The notes below the pieces were generated by a model. That model was not told the DNA's origin. It worked only from the letters and a program-made list of their open reading frames with translations, and did not search any database. A program made the translations under genes and the position numbers. A DNA stretch of 64,000 nucleotides from Theocolax elegans. Taxonomy: Eukaryota > Arthropoda > Insecta > Hymenoptera > Cerocephalidae. Of this stretch, positions 38,614 to 51,700 are shown piece by piece (position 1 is the stretch's first letter; every line of letters starts with the position of its first letter). The stretch spans positions 85,897,986 through 85,961,985 of the forward strand of contig CM047426.1 in assembly GCA_026168455.1 (NCBI GenBank), written 5' to 3'.

Positions 38614-41147
38614 TTTTGTTTTTGTTGTGTTTTAAAGCACAAAACGCAAAGTTAAAGTTTCTACTTTTTATTAATAAAAACAATACAGCACGCCAGAGCT
38701 TAACCTCTGAATCTCAACACGTGTCGCGTTCTCTGTGTGTGTCTTGATAGTTGATCATCCAAAATCCAAAGCAACTAAATTCATAACAATAATACCAGTA
38801 GATGTCGCTTAAAAAAAGTGACTGTAATTTACAGTAAAATGACCAACCATCTGGAATTTTATCCTTGAGGAATGCCGAATGCGTGAGCGCGGGGAGTATT
38901 CATTCAGTACGCATATACACATATATATAATTAAATGAGTATATACATGCGGGTCTCTTAATTTCTACAACTAACACGGGACGAAAAAGTATTTTATAAT
39001 GATAAAAAAATTTTTTATGAGCATGCGCATCCGATAGTTTTCTAATTTAGATTTCGCGCACACATACAATACGCCGTAAATTACAATAATCGCCGACTAT
39101 TTGAAAGTAGCACTCAAGAATTCTTAGATAAAACCTCAATTGAGAATTCATAGCAATTGATAGTGTATTATTACTTTTCAGTATTGCTTCGATGCTAAAC
39201 GACGACAAGTTGATATTTTCTCTTGGTGTATTAATGCGTTCGAAGATTTTCGTTGTTAAGTGATATTGTTATAGTTTTCGAAAACAGTGCTTTGTATAAT
39301 ACGTACATTTTAATATTTTGAAGTTTTATTATTTGTCAATTACGAGAATTTTAGATTAATTTAATCAGTAATAAGAGTCAGTTAACAAATTTCTTTAGGA
39401 ATTCAAGGTATCAAACAATGTTAAATAAGTGCGATAATTTCAGTAAATTACGCATTCGAATTAATTATACTCTATATACTGAAAGGTATATAATTATTAA
39501 AAAATTCATTAATTTATTCAACAATCGTTCATTTTAACTTTTATTATATTTTAGCGTATTCCTTAAGTTTAAAAGAATTTTCCTCCAGTAACAAAAAAAA
39601 TAATTAAAATATAAAATAATTTCTTATAATACTTAATCAGTGCACATAAAATTTGTCAAAATAAACACAATAAAACTATCGGTGCGTACATTTTTTATCT
39701 TTAGATAACGCGATTATTTTAGTCTCGACTAAGAATTATCAAAATATAGGAAGATAAAGTTTATCTGTTCGCATTATTTTGATAATTGAATCATTTGGGA
39801 TGATCATAATAAAAAAATAAATTCACATTTTTAAAAAAAAAATAAGAGTGACATTAATATTTCTTAAATTATAAAAACTTCCTAAATACATTTGGAAACT
39901 AAAGCTGTGAAAACCCAATTATACATCATCATAAAAATTCTTATCAATTAAAAGAAAAAAAACGGCACCGCACCTCCGCTAAAAAATTGCAAGCGGAGGC
40001 TGTTTTATCGTAAGCGTGGGTGTCGCTCTCGGAAGAGAAGTAACTGGGCTCATTATCGGCCAAAGATCGCGCGCAAACGTTTCTAACGCGCGCGTGAACG
40101 CGGACGCAACATTTTCCGATCCGCCTCGATACGCGAATTTCGTAATAAACATCCGAGAGTGCCTTTTCTTATATAGAAGCGTTGAGAAAGAATTGTCGGT
40201 ATATGCTTATGCATACTTCGATACTTTGATGATGGAAATCATTATAAATAGCAACTATAATATTTCGTTTTATATATTAATTGTGTAAATAGTGTTTTCT
40301 GTTTGAATGCATAAATTGTAGTCAGTATAGTTTGCTTAGCGATAAGAGGTATGTGCACCTTATTTTTTTGGATTGTCGAAAGTTAGTGTCAAGTTTTATG
40401 ATACTAAAATTATTGTGCGTACCGATAGTAAGTAATTCTGTATACATATAGTTATATGTCTATATGACACTTCATTTACAGTCAATGCTGTTTAATTTAA
40501 CAAAAATATTACGTTAAATTATTTATTTAATTAGTTACATTCATTTTACAATTTACTCAATATTATTGTCAAAGAATTTAATTAATCTTTTAATTAAAAT
40601 TGTTACGGTAATGAAGTCTATTGCGAAAGAAAACACAGTCATATTGATTAATTTATGACTTAATTTCTAAACTTACCAATTAAACGTATTTACTAATCGT
40701 TAAAGATAAAGAAAAATAATTGTTTATATACTTAATCAAACCATTATTTAAACAAACTGAACCAAATTTTGTGTCAAATGTACATGTAATTTCTTAGTTG
40801 CGATACATAGCTTTACGCAGACAAGAAAATTCACTTCCTGCTTATTAAACATAATTGTTCTATTCTGATGTCATACGTAGTAGATTATTAATTCGAGTTC
40901 ACAACTTCTGTACATTGACTACTTGAAAATTGTTTCAGGCGTTTATATTAATTAAAAGGTTCAACGATTTTATGTGTACTTATGTATGTGTGTGTGTGTG
41001 TATATACATATATCAAGAACAAATCTAAAAACGTTGTTTTTGTTTCTACCATCAAGTGTACGTGAATAAATAAAGGAAGTATCAAGAATGGTGATATCAA
41101 TAGATTGTTTACTTAAATTTAATAGAAACAGTTGAGAGGCGTATCCA
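38614..41147. other. Head-to-head NOP10/dystrophin promoter region
   Basis: GC-richer, promoter-like pieces lie at about 38700-38960, 39040-39270 and 39960-40160 within AT-rich DNA. The last begins with a perfect 8-bp stem hairpin (CCTCCGCT/AGCGGAGG, 39973-39999), followed by a donor-like GTAAGC at about 40010. These are candidates for non-coding first exons of the longest dystrophin transcript. No exon can be proven from sequence alone. Confidence 0.35.
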
Positions 41148-41545
41148 ATGGATAGAAGAGAAGGGCATAAGGTAAAAATTGTATTATTTGATTAAAAATA
41201 TATTTGATAAATTAAGTGTTTGACTATAAATATTCTGTTTTATTATGGGCTGGAGTTATTCGATCAAAAAAATTTCGATAATTTTTCAATCCCGTACTTA
41301 ATTTATATTTTGCTTTTTATGTATGCACGTAAAGCAAAAATATACATAAAACATGTAACTTAACTTTAAAATAAAACGATGAGTATGTAATATGAAATTA
41401 CTAATGTGATTCCTTATGCTTGGAATTTCAAAATATGCAGAAAACTTGTCAATGAAGTATTTTCTTTCAGTAATTGTATACTATCGTAAATATCGTGTTT
41501 AAAAATTTATTACATACTTCTCTATTATGTTTGTATTTAATATGC

Positions 41546-41605
<60 letters not shown>

Positions 41606-44600
41606 GTACAAGAATAAATTGTATATAGCTATACTATTAGAAGAACGAATTGTAATTTTGTTACAAAATTATTAAATGTTTATAAATTTTTAAAAGAAAA
41701 TAGGTATTATGTTTTTAGTACTGCCCAAGTATTTTTAAGTAAAAATATTATAAATGATAATGATACACGAATATATGTTTTATTGTAATTTATATATACT
41801 ATATCCGAACATACTGATATGTAGATTCAAAAAATCATGACTCACAGAGCAGCAGTTGACGCGTCGACCATCCTTTTATTTATCAAACATAATCAGTAAA
41901 ACTTTTTTATTAACCTTTTTTTACATTTTTTTAGTTGAAAGCCCGGACTGTCAAATGGGTAGTTCACGTACCACCGGAAGATGAGCGGAAGCCGTTGGAA
42001 CATCAAGTCGCTCATATTAAGTGTAAGTATAAATTGACTGATTTAAACCCCAATTTAAATGGATGTCAAAATTTTCGAGGTTAATATTCAACAATATCGG
42101 CAACCTGTATCCCTGTATGGTGACTTAAATTAAAACTACCAGCTAGTGTTCAAAAATATAATAACATACGTTAACTATGTGTTTAATTTAATTAGTGACC
42201 CTAAATATTTTAATTTTATTGTATTATATATTATAAACAAAATATATAATTTATTTTTGTCCTTAAGTACACGCGCACGTACAATATTTAAATTATTTAT
42301 TTGTTATCACGCATGTAAGGTGATGTCGGAATCAAAAATGGTCATTTTTAAATATTTTTTTTATAAATAAAAGAATTAATTTTTCAAAAAATCCTGTCTA
42401 TCGGGCCCTCAGGCATGTTTTCAATAATAAACCTAAATTTTTTCAGATTTTTAAATTGATATATTAATTTCGATGTTTGGGTTAAAAATGTATGCCTTTT
42501 TCACTAATAATTACCGAACCAAAATTATTTATTAAATTATAATAAAAAAAATTATTTTTTTCTTTAAAAAATCAAAACGTCAAGCCCTTCCTTATGTTTT
42601 AAACTATCCTTATGAATTTTGTTTAAATTTTTAATTGAATATATTTTAGATATAATTGGTGGGTTGAAATGTGTAGATCACTGCAAGTTGGGTCCGACGC
42701 CCCCTCTGTACAAACAGTAATATGACTTCTTTATATGTAAATAAGCAAAAGCTAAAATTTAAATATTTCAAGAAAAATGTTATTGGACCTTAATTGATTA
42801 ATTCTTACACTCGAAATATCTATATATACTATGCATGGATATCCAATAAAACATGTCGACTGCATACAATAGCGCAAAAACTTTTTGTCAGTAGCACGTA
42901 CATAAAAATACACGATTTATTAAACTGGTTTATCATGCACCTAATTATTTATATATTGCGCTATTCAATACACCTCGCGACGTACATAATAATCGATTGT
43001 TCATAACAAACACTCGACCTGATTTTTTTACCAAAAAAAAAAAACGAGATAAGGGACGTAGAAAGATAAAAGATATGCAATGCATCTAGAATAGGTTGAC
43101 TATATAAGATCACAAGCGTTCATCTAACGATTCAAAAAAGCGACAGTCACGCGCCCATTTCCGCACCACATACCGGCACACCTGACAGGAGGCTCGCTTG
43201 CATATATATAAATGGGTGTATGCGCGCGTGTGTGTGTGTGTACCTGCCCGTATAGAAAGTCGGTCCCCCCTGCGCGAAAACGGGCCTTACGTTATAGGGT
43301 TTACCTCTTGTGAGCTCCTGAACTCCTGTTCACCTGTACCTGGTTGGGACTTACACGGTCCTTCGCCTCTCTCTGGTTCTCTCTCGGTTTCCCCTTCCGT
43401 TTAATGGGGAATTTCGACGAGGAGGTATACGCGAAAGAGAAGGGGATAGGTATACTGATTTCTTTTTTTTAGTCATTTTCTTTTCACTGGGTTATATGGA
43501 ATGAAAAAAGAATTAACCGGCTTTTTTATACATACATATAGTGAATTATGTAACGCACAAATTTGAATATTATATTAAACATTTATAAGTTTGAATTTTA
43601 TTTATAAATGAATTATTTAAAATATATAATCATTTATAATATATTTATTACAAAAATTGTATAAATTATTATTAAATTTGTATTATATTTTACTACCTCA
43701 CACAATCTTTTTTTCTTATTTTGGTTCAGTATGTACATATTAATTATTTAAACGCAATGTACTAATTTTTCATACGTTTTTTCCGGGTATTCCGTTTTTT
43801 GGTAAAACGTTGAAAAAATAAATTTATATTTAACTTTAAATAAAATTCTTTTTCCAAATGATTTTCCATTAAAAATAATTTTTTTATTATAAATTTTTAT
43901 TACAAATATCCGAATATATTGTAAAAGATCCCATTTGATTAAACTTGATGCTTTAATTAAACATTTAATTGATAGTTACACGAGTACTTTGTGGTATGCT
44001 ACACGACGATATTCACTCGTGTGTGTATTAATTCAGACAGTACTTAGGGTGCTATATATATAGGTATATATGCAAGAATTAACGAATACTCATTCTCGAT
44101 TTGACGTCGAGTATATACGAGAAATTGTATGCGGTCCTACTGAAGGAGACTTAAGCCGAATTATTGGTTTCTGGATTTACGTTTACAATTAAGGTTCGGG
44201 GTTGCGTTTGTATTTCCGATTAGCTCGAAAAGCACGTGTTGTATGTTATGCTTTTGGAAATGTTTGACGTTCACCGCTATACGTCAATAATTATATGTTA
44301 TAGACGGTTTGCTCAGTGAATAACCATCTTAAATTATCTATATTTACATACATAATGTATTTGAATGCACTTTAAATTTTAAGAGACTCTAATACATTTT
44401 TACATACGTACACGCCAAGTAAAATTGATATGTGGATGTAGAATTTTACGTATACATTATTTATACATAATTTATCCATATTCTTGTAGAATAATTTTAA
44501 ACATTACGATTTAAGAATTTTACTTTAATCAATCTTCGGGGGAAACGTATATAAATAACAAATCAATTTTTTTTATTTATATCAAGATGCGAATAATACA

Positions 44601-47600
44601 AACATAAGTGCTCAAACATATTATAATTAATAAATAATATTATGAAATAAAAAGTAATTTATACATTGTATAATAGTTTCATCTCATAAAACTTAGGAGC
44701 CATGCTTCTTAGTGCTTTGCGCTTTGCCTATCTTTTGCGGGCTAATAATATCTAGATACTATAAAATAACAAACAATTATTTAAATACATAATTGTGTGT
44801 AAGTGACAAAATCATTTGTTGAATAAATAATAATAACGCTTAGTTAGAATAATAACCTGAAACGTACATTGCGAAAAACTTCGATGTCTTTTCTTAAGCT
44901 TTTTGTCATTTCATCAAGTAGTATATTATCACTAAACAAAAATTTTTATTTCAAATTTAACCACAAATCGATATACAGAGTACTTTTTTTATTTCTCAAG
45001 TGTGCCAAATTACTATTGTGATTTTTATCAATTGCATCTATTCAGACTACAGTCAATTAATAAAAGGAAACCAAAAGTTTCATTTTAACTGATGAGTCTA
45101 TATATCTAATGTAAACTTAACCTAATGCAGTTTAATAAAAATTTTAATTTTATAATATTTTTAATGTATATAATTAGTAAGGAAATACATACGATTCTTG
45201 TCAAGTATCATGCCAGTATAAGGTAGAGATTTACTTGAGTCTTCCGGTCACAAAAACTTTATTGACTCTCACATCGAAAAAGTCGAGTAATTACTTTCTG
45301 CAATAATTGATCTTGAATAGATCTTGCACGTGTATTCTTGCATTAAGCGAGGTCCTGTATATTTTGATCAGTAATAAAGTCTTTCATTCGCTACATGATA
45401 AATAATTGTAATTTAATTCTATATGTTTACGAAGTTAATTGCTTGATATACAAATTCATAGAATAATTATACAATTCTTAAATAAGAGTTAAAAGCAATT
45501 ATTAATAAATTTTAATATATATAAAGAATGTAATTATATAATGTTATTATAATGAAAGTTACTTACCTGAAAGTATGTTTTTATTAATAACTGTATACAC
45601 TATAATGCATCTCAATAAAAATTGTTTATGCATAAACTAACAAAGTGAATATCAGAATGTATTTTACTTTTTTATTTAGTTTTTCATTATTTATAAGATG
45701 GGAAATTAAAAATTAATTTACATAAATTATGCATAGATTCTGTATAGATTATGCATGAATGATGTATACTTATTTCTGTACTACAGAAAGACATATATAA
45801 TCTATATAATGAATTACTTATAATTTCATAGCTTCATAATTTGCAAATGTATATATGCAATACAATATATGAAAGATAAAGTTTCAAAAAGTCTGTCCCG
45901 AAAACTATATATTTCGTATATACAAACATTTTTACGGTTATAGATGATATAATATGCGTCTGAAACTTTGTAGAAGGATAAATAATTAAATTATCTATTA
46001 ACTCCGTAGTTTGATTTTATATAAAATACTACAGTTTGTTAAATAAATGCAATAATTAACACAATTTGCTTGACCGGTAACAATTAGGTATGCCATTCCA
46101 TTAAATAATATATAATAAAAAGAAAAATAATTTTGTATTATTTATATAAATAAAATAGTTGATTAAACGTTTGGAAAAAACAAGACACATTTTTAATATA
46201 CTGTTTATTGTATACAAACAACGAACAGTGTCTAGTTTTTTTTAATATCAAATTAGAGTGATGAATAATCAATTGTCTTATTTAATGAAAGAATTTCATA
46301 TGCAATCTTAAATCGCACACACGTAAAAATTAGTACGAACCTATTAACTTCAACGACCTCACCAATTAATACTTGCTTATATTGTTCGCATACCACTTTC
46401 ACTTTCTTTTTCGTTAAAGTACACACGTATATATACAACGTAATAATTCCATCACCGAACGCTTAAAAAATGTATTCGTGGGAATCATCATTGAACACAA
46501 CATTATATAGATTTTTATAATTTATAATTATATCCTACCTAAATAGTTTTCAACGAGTAAAAATAAAAAATAATCATTCGATTCATAATAGAAAATTGTT
46601 ATTCTATAGACGTTTCGCAACGAAGTTGGTACCCGCATTTATATATATATACTTATACACTTGTGGTGTATGTGTTTTTATCGCTATTTTCGTTTAGCAC
46701 AATCATCGCTTTTCAACTAGATCTTAGCATTCTCGACGTGTTCTATTTTTATCATTTCTTTTTCAAGTATAAGGTATAGATTGATTTATTTTTTTAAACA
46801 AATCAATTAATTAAAGATACATATACACGCATGCATGCGAGCGCTTCGTATATAGAGGATTTTAACAATTCCTTTCAATCAAGGCATTTTATATTTGCGC
46901 ATATCATTCAAAGAGTTCCAGAGCAACAAACTGTCATCTTGATTTCTACACGACTTTCTATGCGCTCGTACACATTTGTCATCTTACAATTGCTTTATGG
47001 TTAATCAACGCGAAAGAGAATGCGAAGATTTTCGCGTATATAACTATTAGGTACTCGTAAAATGCACTTGTTAACTAAACTGTAAATCAGTATAAAACTT
47101 AAGGCTTAATACATATTATGTTCCTTTGGATACACAAGATAATGAATGCAAAAACCAAAGAAAGACTGAAAATTTATAGAAAATTATAGATTAATCAGAT
47201 ATTTGCTTAATACGAAATTTAAAGTAACAATTTGTTCGGAAGATGTTGTCACTAAGATTAACTATTACTAAAAATTAAACTAAAAATATTTTAAAAATGA
47301 TAAAAAATATATTATCTTTGGAGAAACAGCACTTATAAATGATGACCTACTGTCTTCTTCGAATAGGAATCAGTCTTTTTCTGTTCTGTAACAATCGTTA
47401 AGAAAGAAGGTAATAACTTTATCAACTAATCTACGTATATAGGAGCCGTGCCGTGCGAATTGTGCAACTATAGGTAGTAAATGCAAATGGACTGGAGCCA
47501 TCGGTATGTATCCCCGTGAGGATCCTTAAGAGTTCAGTCACACTATATATATATACACACGCGATAGTGGAGACCCAACATCAGAAAACGTGCGAGTGAG

Positions 47601-48710
47601 CGCGGTTGCCAGATCGTGACGGGCAAGGCCGTAAAAGAGTGACAAAGAGAGACTACGCGCCCGGTTTATTTACATAAAGGGACAAAGAGGGAAGACCCCT
47701 CCCCTCCCTCCTTTCTCTCTCTCTCTCTCTCTCGCTCTATCTCTCCTTTTTTTTAAGTAGGAAGGGCATCACAGAGGATCTCGATATGTGCGCTACCGAA
47801 GGGATGGGGAAACGAGACGGAAATATAAACAGGAGGGGTTGGCTATACACGGATTCGGATGTATGCAGTTCTCTAATAAAAATAGGGTTTTTAAACGTTT
47901 TGATGATAGTGAAATAAGGTGCTTATATTTCACCATACGCGTATACTCTATAATTTTGTATTTTGAAGGAATCACGTGCTAAACGCATTATTATTTTGAA
48001 GTTTATGATATATGGTTGATGCGTTTTTGATGCAATTTATGATGCACGCAGGTGAAATATCGTTACAAACAAATTTGCAATAAATTATTGAAATAATATT
48101 TTTTAAGTAAAATCGTTTTAGACCAACAACAAATAATGTTTATACTGTACAATTAATAAATTGCAGCATGTATATTATGATGGAGAGTTTAGTAATACTT
48201 TGTGCTATTTTTTTTAACTGTGAGTTATGAAATATTTTCAAAATGTAATAATTTATTTAGTACTTAAAAACGAGATTTATTTTAATGATAATTTAAGTAT
48301 TGATGTGTTAAACATTTGTTTTACCTAAAATATTATTGGAATCTCATAAAATTGTGTTAATGATATACTCATAATATTAAAAATATAATAAAAAATGTAT
48401 GTCCGTTATACCTATATATACTTATTAAAAAATAGTTCAACATATATGTATATATAAGCAAAAAGAAATATATATATAATAAACATAATTACTTAAGCCG
48501 ATAAGGATATATGTGCCATATGATATATGAATAAATTGAAGAAAAATTGTAATATACAAGTACAGCAAACTGTCCCCGATACATTTCAATCGAAATCTCA
48601 TCACCATCATCTCTCCCGGCATATCCGCGATCCTCAAACATTGTTCCAAAGGAAAAATCAAACCCATCGAGCGGCACGGAGAGGAAGCGGCGAACGAAAG
48701 AGAAAGAGAG

Positions 48711-48745
<35 letters not shown>

Positions 48746-51700
48746 CGGGAGAGTGAGAAAGAGAGAGGGGAACCGAAGCAACTCCATATATACATTTCTC
48801 GTCAGTCGCCGAGTAGACGTGGTACCGTACTCTACATATACTTATGTTCTTGCGTATATAACCAAATTTTAAAGATACGTCATCTGCACATATCGAAGGT
48901 TGTACTTATATACATTTGTACGTGTCAACAAAAACCTTACAATGGAGCCAAAGTGGCGCAGGCGAAAACCGTCAAGGAGTAGCCTCGCCTAGCGGTATTC
49001 GCGAGAGTGAATCAACAAGTGTTGCGCGAGACGCAGGCGCAACCTAACCTCAATTTTTTAACACGGCGCGAGAATGGTGTATAGTGTTATCCAAAACTAG
49101 TGAATAATTGTTTTTTTTTTGTGTGTCAGTGTCGTCGACTCTAAGACGTTCCCAGTTACATACGTACATATACTTTTTCAACGACTTCAACATGGAAGTC
49201 GTTTATATAGGTGCGTATTTCTGTTTACTTAATTTTATTGCGCCTACGCAAACTTTTGCGTGGGATGGAATTCGTTCGACGGGGGAACGACTGTAAATGC
49301 AGTTTGACCATAAATATTACTTTTTTTTTTCTTATTTCGATATTGTGGCTCAAAAATCTATTTATTGGTACTTGCGTATCGATGACTATTCTTGTATAAT
49401 GATAATACTATTTATGTATTGGTATAACGAGAAAATCGAATCGGTTGTGATTTTTTATACTTTTCGTTTGCTACTTACATTTACAATTTGACGAAGAGAA
49501 ACTCTATGTTATGTGATTCGCAACTTTCTATATTAATTATTATAATTTGTGTTGTTAAATTAGCCGTGATTTTTTTTATTTATTTTTCGAAGTAGAATAT
49601 ATGTGTCTATTTGAATAAAGACGACACAATGTAAATATTTATTTTATGTCAATTATGTTAAACCTAAACATTTGTTGCTCAACTGCATTTACGGTTTTTT
49701 ACGAGAAAGCTAATTATTAATTCCAAGTATACAAGGATTCCGAGAAACTTGTTGAAATTAATTAATTAACTAGTGTTTCTGTGAACAAAATAATTCATAA
49801 TAATGTTAAATTATGTAATTATAAAAAAGTGTATCGTACAATTGTGAAACTAACATTTTGTTATCTCACGAATCGCTTATATTGTTCAATACGATTAAAC
49901 ATTATCTTATTACATACATGTGTATAAATTTAATAATTGTATTAAACTTTTAAATGTTTACGCGTATGTCACGATTAGCTGCGTATATATAATTATATAT
50001 GTATGAGAAATTGAAGTGCTGAATTGCAATAAAGATGATTTAATTACGACTGCGTAAGCATAGGTAAATTTGCATAGTGTCCAGTTCCACGTGACGTAGA
50101 ATTATCGTTATATAGACAACAAAATACATAAAAAATATATAAGTAGTTTCATGTTTAACAATACCTTTTGTCGCATTTTAATCTATCAAATTTGGGGTTG
50201 ATAATGAAAAGACGCTTATTTATTATTTTGTTTTTTTTTATTTTGTCTTTTGTTTAAATATAAAGTGTTTAGTGTCGACAAGTGTAATGCGAATAATATT
50301 ACGTAAATAACAAAAAATTGTAAGTTGCTACTTGTAACCTCGCGAGAGTATTTAACGTTACTTAAATAGAAAATTAAGAAACCTTGAAATTATTATAACA
50401 TCGATCGTTTGTCTTTAATGTAAAATTACACGTGGTTGTCCGTTAATTCTTTATTTTTAACTAAATTATTTAAGTACTATCTCATCTAATCATCAATTTG
50501 TTCATTGAAAATATACATATCTAACTTGTTGGAAGCATATAGGTTTAACAACTTGGAAATACACAATGCACCTATTGTTATTATATACGCAAACGTCAAA
50601 ACAAATCAATCTCGTTGATCAATAACTCTATCTATTCCCACCTGTTATATCTAAAATTAGAATATTCGTTAAAGATTTTTTTAATTATCTATACGTGAGA
50701 AGATGATAAGATTGAAAAAGTTTAAACATTTCGACTCGATCGAATAACTTGATCAGCTGCGTCTTCTCGATGAAATGTCAACGATGCGCGTAAGTTTGAA
50801 ATGTGCGCGTATTATCTATATAACCTGGTGCCGCGTTATCTTATCTTTGCCGCGTGCTCGGACGGCGGCAGGGCTTCTGCAAGAATGCACGAAAAACGAG
50901 AACAAAATACATATTCACGCAACGCGCGTAATACGAGAACATTTGTAAATAGAAGGGAGTATATATTCGACCAGATTGGCGAAACGTACATGAGGTTGTA
51001 ATTCGGTTACGCGAATGTAACGAAGGAAGATGGAAAGGGTAACCCTTAACAGCTGCTATTGTTTACAAGATCCTTTTAGATTGAATGAAATGATATATAG
51101 AGTGTGTTTGGGAATGAAGGATTTTGATATTGAAAGGTCAATGAATTTAAAACCTCTTGCATAAGTTATACAGAAAGACGATATTTTCTGTTATTATGAA
51201 TCGTTATAATCTGATTCTTGTAGGTATATAGATTAGGTCAAAACTATTTTTTATTTGTATTCGGGTAATTAATAAAAGATCATTACGTACAAAGATTTAT
51301 ATTTTAGAAAACAGTTTTTTTAAATTAAATTTACGTACATTATTTATGTGCGCTGGTTAGGTTTACACTTTCACTAGATAGTGTTATAAACGTGTGTTAC
51401 TTTTGTTAAGGGTTAAAACATTTTTAAATAAGTAAATTAAACCATCATGACATTATTTTATTAAATACTTACACTTTATTGGACATCTTACGTTAGTTTT
51501 TTTTATTAATATATAATTAAACGTCAGAATATATTAAAATAAATATTTGTATTTCTTACGTATATTCGTAACTTAAATGTTAACCTACATTTACGTTAAC
51601 TTAAAACGTGTTATTAATTAAAAAGGAGATATTTCGCTATCATCGGTTACCTCTTAAATTAACACGATTTTTAAGATAACCGCGATAAACTAATCTTATA

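Noticed and set aside
40016..40288. 90-codon open frame in a GC-rich patch
   Set aside because: It has no recognisable domain, no splice support to dystrophin in the right phase, and a composition typical of a promoter region.
48437..48982. Long overlapping open frames on both strands
   Set aside because: They arise from the (GA)n/(CT)n tract, give low-complexity Ser-Leu or Arg-Glu runs, and resemble no protein.
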